Notes: generated by a model not told the origin, from the letters alone. Numbered from the stretch's first letter, positions 19,055-28,756 are shown. The stretch is DNA of 64,000 bases from RGIG7111 sp036839975 (GCA_036839975.1 DAISVU010000002.1:62001-126000), one strand, 5' to 3'. Numbers and translations: made by a program.

Positions 19055-19987
19055 ATGAAAAAAAACAGGGATTTTTCAGCAAAATTCGAAGGACATGACA
19101 GATACGGGTTCCCGGACGAGATGGAAAGAGTAACGGCAGGAAAGGGAAGCGACGCTATAGTTGTTTTTGGAAGCGATAAAGCTGCGCTGGTGGATTGCGG
19201 CATGGCATATTGCGGCGAAGCAATGATGCGTAATTTAAAAAAAGCGATTGCAAAGCGCAATAAAAGTGACGGAAGCCCCTATACGCTCGACTACCTCTTT
19301 GCAAGTCATACACACTATGATCATATAGGCGCGCTGCCATATGTAATAAGAGAATTTCCCGATGTGAAAGTTTGCGGCTCGGAAAGAGCCCGATATGTGT
19401 TCACGCGGTCGGGCGCGCTGAATGTTTTGAAATCGCTTGGTGAGTCAGCCAGAGACATGTATGCGGAAGATAAAAATATGGAAATCCCCACTGAAGGCTT
19501 GAGAATAGATATTACGATGAAGGACGGTGACAGCATCTCACTTGGCGAAGAAAAAATGGTTGCGCTGGAAACCAAAGGACACACTGATTGCTCAATGACA
19601 TTCGTGTTTGAGCCGCTGAGCGTGATGTTTGGAAGTGAAAGCACAGGAATACTCGAGTTTGGAGACATAAGTACTCCGATTCTAAAAAATTACGACGATT
19701 CTATAAAATCTCTGGAAAAATGCAGGACATACGGAGCCGGACATCTTGTGGTTCCGCATTACGGCCTTATTCCTGACGATTTTATTGATGATTACTGGAA
19801 GATTTACGGTGAAAATGCTGAAGAAAAGCGTCATCTCGTGCAGAAATGGCGTAAAGAGGGTCTTTCGGATGAGGAATTACTTGAAAAGTACACTGACGTT
19901 TACTGGGACAAATCCAAGCAGGAAAAACAACCGAAGGAGGCATTTATGATAAACGCCGTAAATATTGTAAAAGTCCTGGGATCATAG
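19055..19987 (+). CDS. MBL-fold metallo-hydrolase
   Basis: 310 residues from the ATG at 19055, which has AGGAG eight bases upstream; an in-frame ATG at 19025 lacks a site. The metal motif is FASHTHYDHIGALPYV near residue 85-100 (HxHxDH), with GHTDCSMTFVFEP carrying the next histidine near 177 and VPHYGLIPDD a late one near 238. It resembles flavoprotein-type/glyoxalase II-like MBL enzymes; no flavodoxin domain follows, so no substrate is assigned. Third gene of the murI run. Confidence 0.85.
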   Translation: MKKNRDFSAKFEGHDRYGFPDEMERVTAGKGSDAIVVFGSDKAALVDCGMAYCGEAMMRNLKKAIAKRNKSDGSPYTLDYLFASHTHYDHIGALPYVIREFPDVKVCGSERARYVFTRSGALNVLKSLGESARDMYAEDKNMEIPTEGLRIDITMKDGDSISLGEEKMVALETKGHTDCSMTFVFEPLSVMFGSESTGILEFGDISTPILKNYDDSIKSLEKCRTYGAGHLVVPHYGLIPDDFIDDYWKIYGENAEEKRHLVQKWRKEGLSDEELLEKYTDVYWDKSKQEKQPKEAFMINAVNIVKVLGS

Positions 19988-20033
19988 AAATATGCCGTAT
20001 TTGGATTTTTTTGTTTTTATTTATAATTAACAG

Positions 20034-20062
20034 TTGGCAAAAGAAACGAAATGGCGTATAAT
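20034..20062 (+). promoter_or_regulatory. Promoter of the HD-domain gene
   Basis: TTGGCA at 20034-20039, 17-base spacer, TATAAT at 20057-20062. Confidence 0.65.
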
Positions 20063-20107
20063 CACCGTGTAATAGATAAGGATTAAGTATGAGGGAAAAG
20101 AAACGGG

Positions 20108-20680
20108 ATGATCAATACTTTAAACAGACGTGCGATCAGATACATGGCGTATCTTGCGAAAGATAAGATGGGACTGATGTCTTATGATGATATTGTTTTT
20201 TTTACAGAAACACTTGACAGGATCATAAAGAATTCCGATCTGATACAGACCGATGAGTTTATGCAGCATAGAGGAACTAGCAGATTTCTGCACAGCGTTG
20301 CTGTATCATATTATAGTTATGCTTTGTCTAAGATACTGCATATACATTGTGATATGGCTGAAATGCTGACAGGCGCTCTTTTGCATGATTACTATCTTTA
20401 TGACTGGAGAGATATCGAAAATCACAAAAAAGCACATGCGCAGGTGCATCCGGAGGCGGCTGTGGCAAACGCTGAAAGATCATTTGATCTTACCGATAAG
20501 GAGAAGGACATAATAAAATGCCATATGTTTCCGATCACGCCGATCCCTCCGCAGTACAAGGAGAGCGTCATAGTATGTATAGTTGACAAATTCTGCGCGG
20601 TATACGAAGTGCTTGCAAGAAAAAACGGCAAATACAAAGCTATGAGACGCAGGATGTATGCGCGTACAAGCATGTCATAA
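20108..20680 (+). CDS. HD-domain phosphohydrolase-like protein
   Basis: 190 residues. HD-superfamily pattern: HSVAVSYYSYAL near 63-74, GALLHDYYLYDW near 92-103 (the HD pair) and HVHPEAAVANAE-like sequence after it, with DKFCAVYEVLA near 160. Substrate unknown. The strongest ribosome site (AAGGATTAAGT) belongs to an ATG at 20089 in another frame that opens a 26-codon reading frame overlapping this start, so either translation is coupled or the start needs checking. Promoter at 20034-20062. Confidence 0.75.
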   Translation: MINTLNRRAIRYMAYLAKDKMGLMSYDDIVFFTETLDRIIKNSDLIQTDEFMQHRGTSRFLHSVAVSYYSYALSKILHIHCDMAEMLTGALLHDYYLYDWRDIENHKKAHAQVHPEAAVANAERSFDLTDKEKDIIKCHMFPITPIPPQYKESVIVCIVDKFCAVYEVLARKNGKYKAMRRRMYARTSMS

Positions 20681-20713
20681 GGAGAGACTTAATAGAATCG
20701 TGGTACAAGTGTC

Positions 20714-20743
20714 CGGCAAAACTGATTTGGTTTTGCCGTTTCT
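20714..20743 (+). terminator. Possible intrinsic terminator after the HD gene
   Basis: A 9-bp stem (CGGCAAAAC with GTTTTGCCG) and 7-base loop followed by a short T-run. Weak T-tract, so it may attenuate rather than stop. Confidence 0.45.
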
Positions 20744-20761
20744 AATAGAGACGGAGTAAGT

Positions 20762-21082
20762 ATGAAAGACCATCATGAGGGCAGAAAAAAGATCGGAAAA
20801 TTCGAACCGCACGAAGAGCCTGATACAGAATTGCTCGCTGACAAGGATGAAAGCCCGGGCAAGAAAAAAGTCAGTGCTGTTATGGTCATTCTGGCGGCGG
20901 CGGTTTTTCTGGGTATAGTCTTCATAAGCGACTATATCGAGTTAAAATTCGGAAAGACTTTAAGCATATTATCTCTTTGCGTTATTGCGGTAATACTTCT
21001 TCTGCTTTATTTCAAAGATGAAATGAAGCACAGATTCACTGAAAACAATAGTAAACAGGATGGTATAAATGATAAAAAGTAA
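20762..21082 (+). CDS. Small two-helix membrane protein, unknown function
   Basis: 106 residues: a charged N-terminal half (about residues 1-38), two hydrophobic segments (about 40-57 and 66-82) and a charged C-terminal tail, so probably a hairpin in the membrane with both ends in the cytoplasm. Not recognised. The ATG has GGAG upstream. Its stop overlaps the start of the M16 peptidase gene by 14 bases, implying translational coupling. Confidence 0.65.
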   Translation: MKDHHEGRKKIGKFEPHEEPDTELLADKDESPGKKKVSAVMVILAAAVFLGIVFISDYIELKFGKTLSILSLCVIAVILLLLYFKDEMKHRFTENNSKQDGINDKK

Positions 21083-22319
21083 AAATTTAAGATGCGGTGT
21101 AAAACTCGTAAGCGAATATATTCCATATGTGCAGTCGGTGTGCATGGGAGTGTGGATAAAAGCAGGTGCAGTGGATGAAACAAAGAAAATATCCGGCATA
21201 TCACATTTGATTGAACACATGCTTTTCAAGGGGACTGTAAACAGATCTGCCAGAGATATTGCGAATGATATCGATAAGATCGGCGGACATAGCAATGCAT
21301 TTACCGGTAAAGAAGCGACATGTTATTATCTTAAGACACTTTCCTCCAACGTCAGAGAAGGTGCCGACATACTTTTGGATATGCTTCTCAGATCAACCTT
21401 TGACAGGGCTGAAATGGCAAGGGAAAAGAAAGTCATTTGTGAAGAAATAAAGATGATAAAGGATACTCCTGACGAGGATTGCCTTGATACAATGTCTGTG
21501 CAGGTCTTTAAGGGCACGCCGTATGAAAAATCGATCATAGGAACAGCGACGAGTTTGAAAGGTATCAGCAGAGATACTGTACTCAAATATATCAATGAGG
21601 AATATACTGCTGACAGGATAGTGGTGTCGGTAGCGGGAAATTTCGATGAAAATGAAATCAGCGAAATTTTTGATGAAGGTTTTTCAGCGCTCAAAAAGAG
21701 TAAAACGGACAAAGAGCATGAAATCAGCGGATATGTTCCGTCATACAGGGTGAAGACAAAGGATATTGAACAGAGTCATATATGTCTTTCTGTACCGGGA
21801 CTGAAGCTTGAAGATAAAAGATATTATTCTTTGTCACTGCTTAACAACATAATCGGAGGAAGCATGAGCTCAAGGCTTTTCCAAAACATAAGAGAGGCTA
21901 AAGGTCTTGCGTATTCCGTGTTTTCAAATACGATGTCGTACAGCGGCAGCGGGTGTTTCAATATCTATGCCGGAGTTTCACATGACAATATCAAAAATGT
22001 AATCGATGCTGTTAAAGAGGAGCTGGAGGTTTTAGACGACAGAGGAGTAACGCCGGAGGAACTTTCAACCGCCAAAGAACAGGTCAAAAGCACATTTATA
22101 TTCGGACAGGAAAACATCAACGGCCGTATGTTTTCTATCGGAAAGGACATGCTGCTCACAGGGGAAATACAGACACTCGAAGACATAATCAATAAATACG
22201 ATGAAGTAACTGCTGCGGATATAGATGAAGTCAAAAGGGTCATAACTGATATCGGGAATTATTGCGGGACGGCAGTTACAAACAGACGTGTGCCGTTAAA
22301 GAGGTACATCCTCGAATAA
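21069..22319 (+). CDS. M16 family zinc peptidase (processing-peptidase type)
   Basis: 416 residues. The inverted zinc motif HLIEHMLFKGT is near residue 46, with the downstream glutamate in KKVICEEIKMIKDTPDED near 120-137. C-terminal M16_C domain contains the SRLFQNIREAKGLAYSV segment near 280. This is the YmxG/PqqL-like family widespread in Firmicutes; the cellular substrate is not established. Starts inside the end of the preceding membrane-protein gene; dut follows 21 bases downstream. Confidence 0.92.
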   Translation: MIKSKNLRCGVKLVSEYIPYVQSVCMGVWIKAGAVDETKKISGISHLIEHMLFKGTVNRSARDIANDIDKIGGHSNAFTGKEATCYYLKTLSSNVREGADILLDMLLRSTFDRAEMAREKKVICEEIKMIKDTPDEDCLDTMSVQVFKGTPYEKSIIGTATSLKGISRDTVLKYINEEYTADRIVVSVAGNFDENEISEIFDEGFSALKKSKTDKEHEISGYVPSYRVKTKDIEQSHICLSVPGLKLEDKRYYSLSLLNNIIGGSMSSRLFQNIREAKGLAYSVFSNTMSYSGSGCFNIYAGVSHDNIKNVIDAVKEELEVLDDRGVTPEELSTAKEQVKSTFIFGQENINGRMFSIGKDMLLTGEIQTLEDIINKYDEVTAADIDEVKRVITDIGNYCGTAVTNRRVPLKRYILE

Positions 22320-22340
22320 TAGTTTCATGATAAAGGTAAA

Positions 22341-22775
22341 ATGATACAGATAAAGATCAAGAGTGACAGCGGTTTTTTGCCCGAATACGAAACAGAAGGC
22401 TCTGCCGGAATGGATGTAAGGGCATTTATAAAAGAACCGATCAAATTAAAGCCGGGTGAACGGGCGCAGGTGCCTACGGGACTTCGCATTCAGCTCAAAC
22501 CGGGATATGAAGTTCAGATAAGAGCTCGCAGCGGACTTGCCGCCCGAAACGGCATAGGTCTGCTGAACGGGGTGGGTACCGTCGATTCCGATTACAGAGG
22601 AGAGATAAAGATACTTCTTATAAATCATGGCGATGAAGACTTTATAATAACTAACGGTGACCGTATAGCTCAGATGCTGGTTGCATCTTACGAGAAAGTC
22701 GACTGGCAGCTCTCCGGAGAACTTGAAGACACCGAACGAGGTGAGGGCGGATTTGGACATACAGGCGTAAAATGA
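22341..22775 (+). CDS. dut: dUTP diphosphatase
   Basis: Hydrolyses dUTP to dUMP, keeping uracil out of DNA and supplying dTMP synthesis. 144 residues, with all five family motifs: SAGMDVRAF, IRARSGLAARNGI, LNGVGTVDSDYRGEI, NGDRIAQMLV and the C-terminal RGEGGFGHTG arm. AAGG precedes the ATG. Grouped with dgt, another dNTP-pool enzyme. Confidence 0.96.
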   Translation: MIQIKIKSDSGFLPEYETEGSAGMDVRAFIKEPIKLKPGERAQVPTGLRIQLKPGYEVQIRARSGLAARNGIGLLNGVGTVDSDYRGEIKILLINHGDEDFIITNGDRIAQMLVASYEKVDWQLSGELEDTERGEGGFGHTGVK

Positions 22776-22845
22776 TAAAAAGCCGACATTTATGTAATAT
22801 ATGCACTTTCTGCACGTGGTGTAAGGATGCATAGAAAGAAAAAGT

Positions 22846-23862
22846 ATGTTGCAAAGAACGGATATAGAAAAAAGGGAATATCAGATATTGGCTCCCAAAG
22901 CGGCAAAGTCTGCAGAAACAAAGGGTCGTGCAAGGGAAGAGGAAAAGAGCGGTCTCAGAACGGATTTTCAGCGTGACAGAGACAGGATAATACATTCAAA
23001 GGCCTTCAGAAGGCTTATGCATAAAACACAGGTATTCTTGTCGCCTGAAGGCGATCACTTCAGAACACGTCTTACACATACGCTTGAAGTATCACAGATC
23101 GCAAGAACCGTAGCGCGCAGTTTGAAGTTGAATGAAGACCTCACTGAAGCGATAGCGCTCGGCCATGATCTCGGGCATACGCCATTCGGCCATAACGGTG
23201 AAGCGGTGCTCGACAGAGTTCATGACGGCGGATTTAAGCACAATCTGCAGAGCCTGCGTGTGGTAGATGTTCTGGAGATGCACGGCGATATGCGCGGTAT
23301 GAATCTCACATCAGAGGTGAGGGACGGCATACTCAATCATACCGGACCCGTAATACCTTTTACTCTTGAAGGACAGGTAGTAAGAATATGTGACAGGGTC
23401 GCGTACATCAATCACGATATCGATGATGCCGTGCGAAGCGGAGTTATATCAAATGACGATCTTCCGGAAGAGTGTGTCAAAGCATTGGGAAATACACACA
23501 GTGAAAGGATAAGCACCCTTGTCAACGATCTCATTGTAAACAGTGACGGTAAAGCCATGATAATGATGAGCGGACATGCCGAGGAACAGATGAACGATCT
23601 GCGGAGTTACATGTTCAGTAACGTATACAACAACAAAAAAGTCAAAAAAGATGAAGACCTTGACAAGGTGAGTAACATAGTCGAATCTCTTTATTACTAT
23701 TATCTTGATGATCTTAAAAGACTGCCGCCTGTGTTTTCCGACCTTATGGCGGAGTACGATGTGGCAGAAATAGTCAAGGATCATGTCGCGGGAATGACTG
23801 ACAGATACGCGATGAATGCGTATACTGACATATTCGTGCCGAAAGCGTGGAAAATCTTATAA
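22846..23862 (+). CDS. dgt: dGTP triphosphohydrolase-like HD protein
   Basis: Removes triphosphate from dGTP or other dNTPs. 338 residues. HD-domain metal ligands: FRTRLTHTLEVSQIAR near 65-80, ALGHDLGHTPFGHNGE near 104-119 and RVAYINHDIDDAV near 185-197. The N-terminal KGRAREEEKSGLRTDFQRD and SKAFRRLMHKTQVFL match the dGTPase family. Substrate range is inferred. Downstream of dut, which fits nucleotide-pool sanitation. Confidence 0.9.
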   Translation: MLQRTDIEKREYQILAPKAAKSAETKGRAREEEKSGLRTDFQRDRDRIIHSKAFRRLMHKTQVFLSPEGDHFRTRLTHTLEVSQIARTVARSLKLNEDLTEAIALGHDLGHTPFGHNGEAVLDRVHDGGFKHNLQSLRVVDVLEMHGDMRGMNLTSEVRDGILNHTGPVIPFTLEGQVVRICDRVAYINHDIDDAVRSGVISNDDLPEECVKALGNTHSERISTLVNDLIVNSDGKAMIMMSGHAEEQMNDLRSYMFSNVYNNKKVKKDEDLDKVSNIVESLYYYYLDDLKRLPPVFSDLMAEYDVAEIVKDHVAGMTDRYAMNAYTDIFVPKAWKIL

Positions 23863-23870
23863 TAAAGCGC

Positions 23871-23910
23871 ATGCCTGCTGTAAATGTCAAAAAAATACGT
23901 CTGCAGGCAT
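23871..23910 (+). terminator. Inverted repeat after dgt
   Basis: ATGCCTGC (23871-23878) pairs with GCAGGCAT (23903-23910) around a 24-base loop, just after the dgt stop. T-richness downstream is weak, so terminator function is tentative. Confidence 0.35.
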
Positions 23911-24013
23911 AGAATAATTTCTTAAAAAGTTTCAATGATAAAAAAAGGGATATATGTTTTTATGTCGAAATAGATAACATAGGATGTCTGAATTAATGAT
24001 CATATAAAGGGCG

Positions 24014-25858
24014 ATGATGCGGCGGCATCAGTCGACGGAGATTGAGTTGAGTATGGAAAAAGCCGAAAGTTTAGCGGAAGAGATCAAAAGCAGATGCGAT
24101 ATTGTCGATGTTATCGGAAGGGTAGTGCCTTTAAAGAAAACAGGCGCAAATCTCAAAGGACCCTGCCCATTTCATAAGGAAGCGGATCCGTCTTTTGTTG
24201 TATCTGAAGCAAAACAGATATTTACATGTTTCGGGTGCGGTGCAACGGGTGATGTGATCGGTTTTGTTGAAAAATATTATCAAATGGATTTTATTCAGGC
24301 TGCAGAGAAACTTGCAGATGAATACGGCATCGATATAAAGTCTTATTTGCGACCGGAAAAAAACCGGAGGGAAAAAGACGAAACATATGAAATGAACAGG
24401 GAAGCGGCAAAGTTTTTCTTTACGGCATTGAGAACGGGCAAAAACCGGTGCCTCGACTACATAGCCGTGCGCGGAATTTCACACAAAATACTTAATAAAT
24501 TCGGCATCGGTTATGCGGATGAACAGTGGCGCAGCCTGTATGATTACTTGACGGCAAAGGGATTTGATGAAAAAAAGCTGTTTGATGCGGGTCTGCTTTC
24601 ACGATCAAAAGGAAGATATTATGACAAATTCAGGGACAGATTGATCTTTCCCATTATAAACACGCGCGGCAAGGTAATCGGTTTTGGAGGAAGAGCGATC
24701 GGTGATGATGAACCGAAATATCTTAATTCGCCCGAGACTTCTGTGTTTTCGAAAAAGCATAACCTGTACGGGCTTAATATCACAAGAAGCTATATACAAA
24801 AAAGTGACAGAGCGATTCTGGTTGAAGGTTATATGGATACTATATCGCTTTATCAGTACGGTGTAAGAAACGTTGCCGCATCGCTGGGCACGTCGCTTAC
24901 TGAAAATCAGGCCGGGCTTATAAAAAGATACTCGCCAAATGTGGTGCTTTCATATGACGGCGATACAGCCGGACAAAATGCCGCGGTACGCGGTTCCGAA
25001 GTGCTGTATAAGTGCGGCTGCAAACCCAGGATACTCAGGATATCGAAGGGAAAAGATCCCGATGATTTCATAAGAGAGATGGGAAAGCCTGCATTTATGG
25101 AGCTTGTTGACAATGCGCTGCCTTTTGTTGATCGGAGACTTTGCGATATGAAGCGGAATTTCGACATAAACTCAACGGCAGGACGTATAGATTATATAAA
25201 AGAAGCAACTAAGATACTTGCTTTATTAAGTCCCGTCGAACAGGATATATATATAAAGAAAATATCCGGAGACATGAGGATCTCGGAAATTGCACTTGAG
25301 AGAGAACTCAGGCAGGCTGATCATACAAAAGATAAGCGCGCAAGTGTATTTGAGCATGAGACGGATCGGCACAGAAGATCGGAACTTTCAGGTATTGAGA
25401 AGAATCTGCTTAAACTTATGATAAGCGAAAAGAAATACTTCTCGGAATTTGACAACAGCGGCGATGTGTTCGGCGCTGTCGGAAAAGACATATACAGTGC
25501 GATCGCAGAACAATATGCAGATAAAGACGGCATGGATGTCAACCGGATGCTCGATTGCCTCGATTATGAGTCGGCAGCCGCTGCTGAAGATATGCTGAGC
25601 AATATTCGCGTAGAAGGGGCGGAAGAAGCTGTGTTTACGGAATGCATGACGAGTCTCGAGCAGGAGCGATATATAAAACGTCAAAAGGAGCTTATGTTAA
25701 AACTGTCTGTAGCTGAAGAGGAAAAGGAACACGAAGAGGTAAAAAAGATTTTGGAAGAAATCAATGAAATCCAGAAGAAAATAAAAAAACAGGAGGTCTC
25801 TACGCATGGCAGAGAAAAAGGCCGCGGTCAAGAAGACGGCAACAAAGAAAAACAGTAA
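24014..25858 (+). CDS. dnaG: DNA primase
   Basis: Makes RNA primers for replication. Up to 614 residues: CHC2 zinc finger with CPFHKE and CFGCGATGD near 50-82, TOPRIM core with ILVEGYMDTISLYQYG near 270 and LSYDGDTAGQNAA near 317, and a C-terminal helicase-interaction region. The ATG at 24014 has AAAGGG very close; an in-frame ATG at 24053 (start of MEKAESLAEEIKSR) gives the more family-typical N-terminus. Its last 53 bases overlap the start of rpoD, so primase and the main sigma factor are in one macromolecular-synthesis operon. Confidence 0.95.
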   Translation: MMRRHQSTEIELSMEKAESLAEEIKSRCDIVDVIGRVVPLKKTGANLKGPCPFHKEADPSFVVSEAKQIFTCFGCGATGDVIGFVEKYYQMDFIQAAEKLADEYGIDIKSYLRPEKNRREKDETYEMNREAAKFFFTALRTGKNRCLDYIAVRGISHKILNKFGIGYADEQWRSLYDYLTAKGFDEKKLFDAGLLSRSKGRYYDKFRDRLIFPIINTRGKVIGFGGRAIGDDEPKYLNSPETSVFSKKHNLYGLNITRSYIQKSDRAILVEGYMDTISLYQYGVRNVAASLGTSLTENQAGLIKRYSPNVVLSYDGDTAGQNAAVRGSEVLYKCGCKPRILRISKGKDPDDFIREMGKPAFMELVDNALPFVDRRLCDMKRNFDINSTAGRIDYIKEATKILALLSPVEQDIYIKKISGDMRISEIALERELRQADHTKDKRASVFEHETDRHRRSELSGIEKNLLKLMISEKKYFSEFDNSGDVFGAVGKDIYSAIAEQYADKDGMDVNRMLDCLDYESAAAAEDMLSNIRVEGAEEAVFTECMTSLEQERYIKRQKELMLKLSVAEEEKEHEEVKKILEEINEIQKKIKKQEVSTHGREKGRGQEDGNKEKQ

Positions 25859-27149
25859 TAAAAAAACGGCGTCAAAAGTTTCAAACGCTGAAAAGCTGTC
25901 TGTAAAAGCGGACGTTAAAAGCGCCGAACTGTCTGAAAAGGACGGCTCTGAGGATCTTAAGGCTGACGTAACAAAAGACGCTGCAGGCGACATCTCTGAC
26001 AACAGGAATGATGATCTTATTCATCAGATCGAAGATCATGTTAAACAGCTCATGGATATCGCCGGCAATAAGAAGAAAGAGGACGAAAAGAATACACTGA
26101 CGTATGAGGAAATTTCAAATGTTCTCGATGAGGTGGACCTTGACAAGGATCAGGTGGACAGCATCATTGACCTGCTTAATGAAAACGGTATCGTGACATT
26201 CTCCGGTTCGATGGGAAACGATGACAATGATGATGACGACGACAGAGACGACGGCAATGAACAGAAAGTGAAGAAATCTAAAAACGATGCGGATATAGAG
26301 TCCTCACTGCCAAAAGGTGTAGCTGTCGATGACCCTGTCAGAATGTACCTTAAAGAGATAGGCAAGGTGCCGCTTCTTACGGCGGAAGAAGAGGTGGTTC
26401 TTGCCAAAAGAATGGAAGCGGGAGACGAATCCGCAAAACAGCAGCTTTGTGAAGCCAATCTCAGACTTGTAGTGAGTATAGCCAAGAGATACGTCGGAAG
26501 AGGCATGTTGTTTCTCGACCTCATACAGGAAGGGAATATGGGTCTTATCAAAGCTGTTGATAAGTTTGACTGGAGGAAAGGATACAAGTTCAGCACTTAC
26601 GCGACGTGGTGGATAAGACAGGCGATAACGAGATCTATTGCCGACCAGGCAAGGACTATAAGGATACCGGTGCACATGGTTGAGACTATCAATAAGCTAA
26701 TAAGAGTTTCAAGGCAGCTGCTCCAGGAGAAAGGCCGCGAACCGACTCCTGAAGAAATAGGCAAAGAAATGAACATCTCCGCGGACAAGGTGCGTGAGAT
26801 ATTAAAGATAGCGCAGGAGCCTGTTTCGCTGGAGACGCCTATAGGTGAGGAAGAAGACAGTCACCTCGGAGATTTCATCCCTGATGAAGATGTGCCTTCG
26901 CCTGCGGATGCCGCTGCAAATTCCATGCTTAAAGAGCAGCTTGCGGAAGAACTTAAAACGCTTACTGAAAGAGAAGAAAAAGTTTTGAAATTGCGGTTCG
27001 GCCTCGAGGACGGCAGAGGGCGCACGCTTGAAGAGGTCGGTAAAATGTTTGATGTCACAAGAGAAAGGATCAGACAGATAGAGGCGAAAGCGCTCAGAAA
27101 ACTCAGACATCCCAGCCGTAGCAAAAAGCTGAGAGATTATCTGAAGTAA
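25806..27149 (+). CDS. rpoD: Primary sigma factor RpoD/SigA
   Basis: Main RNA polymerase sigma factor. 447 residues. AGGAGG lies upstream of the ATG, inside dnaG. The first ~150 residues are a Lys/Ala- then Asp-rich extension including a run of aspartates; conserved regions follow: DPVRMYLKEIGKVPLL near 175 (region 1.2), RLVVSIAKRYVGRGMLFLDL near 220, KFSTYATWWIRQAITRSI near 260 (2.3-2.4), regions 3, and LKLRFGLEDGRGRTLEEVG with VTRERIRQIEAKALRKLRH near 390-440 (4.2). A complete group 1 sigma. Confidence 0.97.
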   Translation: MAEKKAAVKKTATKKNSNKKTASKVSNAEKLSVKADVKSAELSEKDGSEDLKADVTKDAAGDISDNRNDDLIHQIEDHVKQLMDIAGNKKKEDEKNTLTYEEISNVLDEVDLDKDQVDSIIDLLNENGIVTFSGSMGNDDNDDDDDRDDGNEQKVKKSKNDADIESSLPKGVAVDDPVRMYLKEIGKVPLLTAEEEVVLAKRMEAGDESAKQQLCEANLRLVVSIAKRYVGRGMLFLDLIQEGNMGLIKAVDKFDWRKGYKFSTYATWWIRQAITRSIADQARTIRIPVHMVETINKLIRVSRQLLQEKGREPTPEEIGKEMNISADKVREILKIAQEPVSLETPIGEEEDSHLGDFIPDEDVPSPADAAANSMLKEQLAEELKTLTEREEKVLKLRFGLEDGRGRTLEEVGKMFDVTRERIRQIEAKALRKLRHPSRSKKLRDYLK

Positions 27150-27150
27150 T

Positions 27151-27924
27151 ATGGTTAAATTAAGTGACAGATTAAATGCTGTAGCAAAAGAATTCAAGCG
27201 TGGGGAGACCATGGCGGATATAGGCACCGACCATGGATACCTGCCTGTTTATCTTTGGGAAAATTCATTGTCGCCATATGTAATTATGACCGATATAAAC
27301 GAGGGACCGCTTTCTGTTGCAAGGGAAAACTGCAGGCTGCTCCCTCATAAGTTCAAGTTCGATTTCAGACTCGGTGACGGGCTTGATCCTATAAAGCCGG
27401 ACGAGGTATATACAATCGTTATCGCGGGAATGGGAGGGATCCTGATAAGCCGGATACTTTCCAAAGACATGGAAAAGAGCAAAAGCTTTGTCAAACTGAT
27501 ACTGCAGCCCAGGAGCAAAAGAGGATATCTCAGGCATTTTCTGATGAATAACGGCTTTTATATAAAAAAAGAGAAGCTCGTGAGAGAAGGCCGTTATATT
27601 TGCAGCGTAATAGTAGTCGATAATGAAAAGGAGTTTGAATTACCCGAAAATCTTGCAGATGCCGACGCTGATTCTATAAAATGGGAAATTCCCATAAATA
27701 TCGACAAAAAAGACTTTTTGTACGAAGAGTATCTTGTTGGGATATATAATAGCGAAGTCGATGTATACCGTAATATAAAAAAGGGCGGAAACGCGGCGGA
27801 CAGAGAGCTTGCTCATCATCTTGACAGGATATATTATATGAAGCATATTCTTGATACAGAACGTTATTTTTATGAGGATCTGACCGAAGAGAGGATGAGA
27901 TATGAAGATAAGAGAGGTAATTGA
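27151..27924 (+). CDS. trmK: tRNA (adenine(22)-N1)-methyltransferase TrmK
   Basis: SAM-dependent methylation of A22 in tRNA. 257 residues. N-terminal Rossmann domain with MADIGTDHGYLPVYL near 28-42 (SAM-binding) and IVIAGMGGILISRIL near 90-104; a helical C-terminal part with the family sequence LAHHLDRIYYMKHIL near 211-226. Starts one base after the rpoD stop and its end overlaps nif3 by 23 bases; the rpoD-trmK-nif3 order is typical of Firmicutes. Confidence 0.92.
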   Translation: MVKLSDRLNAVAKEFKRGETMADIGTDHGYLPVYLWENSLSPYVIMTDINEGPLSVARENCRLLPHKFKFDFRLGDGLDPIKPDEVYTIVIAGMGGILISRILSKDMEKSKSFVKLILQPRSKRGYLRHFLMNNGFYIKKEKLVREGRYICSVIVVDNEKEFELPENLADADADSIKWEIPINIDKKDFLYEEYLVGIYNSEVDVYRNIKKGGNAADRELAHHLDRIYYMKHILDTERYFYEDLTEERMRYEDKRGN

Positions 27925-28711
27925 AAAAATTGAAAAAACAGCATCGCCCGATACACAGGAAAGCTGGGACAACAGCGGCATACAGATATCCGTCGGAAGC
28001 GGCGACATAAGAGTCGTCATGACTGCACTGGAGATAACAGATGAGGTGATATCGGAGGCTGTGAGCAGAGATGTGGACCTTTTGATAACCCATCATCCTC
28101 TGATTTTCGGAAGCCTGAAAAATATAGACAAGGCATCTGTAAACGGACAGTATCTGATAGATCTCATAAAAAACAATATCTCGGTATATTCTTCACATAC
28201 ACCTTTTGATAAGATGTGGGGAGGAAACAATGACCGGATCGCAGAAAAGCTCGGTCTTGAAAACACGGACGGCTTTACGGTCTTTAAAAACGGTGTAAGG
28301 ACGACAGACCTCATAGGAAGAGTTGGCGATCTTCCCTCCCCTGCGCCGTTTACAGACGTTGCGGATGCGGTTTCAAAAAAGCTTGATATCAGTAAATCAA
28401 GCATGAGGACTGTCGGCGATGCAGAGGAATACATAAGCCGCGTCGCAATCTGCGCAGGGGCGGGATCTGATTTCGTCTCAACCGCCATAGACAACGACTG
28501 TGATCTTCTGATAACGGGCGATTTAAAATATCACGATGCGCAGAATGCAAGATCTCTCGGCCTGTGTGTGATAGATGCGGGTCATTACGGAACAGAAAAA
28601 TCATTTGCAGAAAATATGGCTGAAATGCTGAAAGAAAGGATCAGGAGCGGAGCGGACATAATCATATCTGAGACAGACATAGATCCGTTCAGCAAAATGT
28701 ATGGAATTTGA
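27902..28711 (+). CDS. Nif3-like dinuclear metal-center protein
   Basis: 269 residues, NIF3/YqfO family. Metal ligands are visible in ITHHPLIFG near residue 63-71 and SSHTPFD near 97, with GHYGTEKSFAENMAEM near 227. QESWDNSGIQI near the N-terminus is the family hallmark. The family forms hexameric rings; a GTP cyclohydrolase I type 2 label is often transferred to it without proof, so I keep the structural name. Overlaps trmK. Confidence 0.93.
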   Translation: MKIREVIEKIEKTASPDTQESWDNSGIQISVGSGDIRVVMTALEITDEVISEAVSRDVDLLITHHPLIFGSLKNIDKASVNGQYLIDLIKNNISVYSSHTPFDKMWGGNNDRIAEKLGLENTDGFTVFKNGVRTTDLIGRVGDLPSPAPFTDVADAVSKKLDISKSSMRTVGDAEEYISRVAICAGAGSDFVSTAIDNDCDLLITGDLKYHDAQNARSLGLCVIDAGHYGTEKSFAENMAEMLKERIRSGADIIISETDIDPFSKMYGI

Positions 28712-28756
28712 AGATCAGCTGAAAATTATGGATTTTTAAAGCGAAGCATGGTAACG

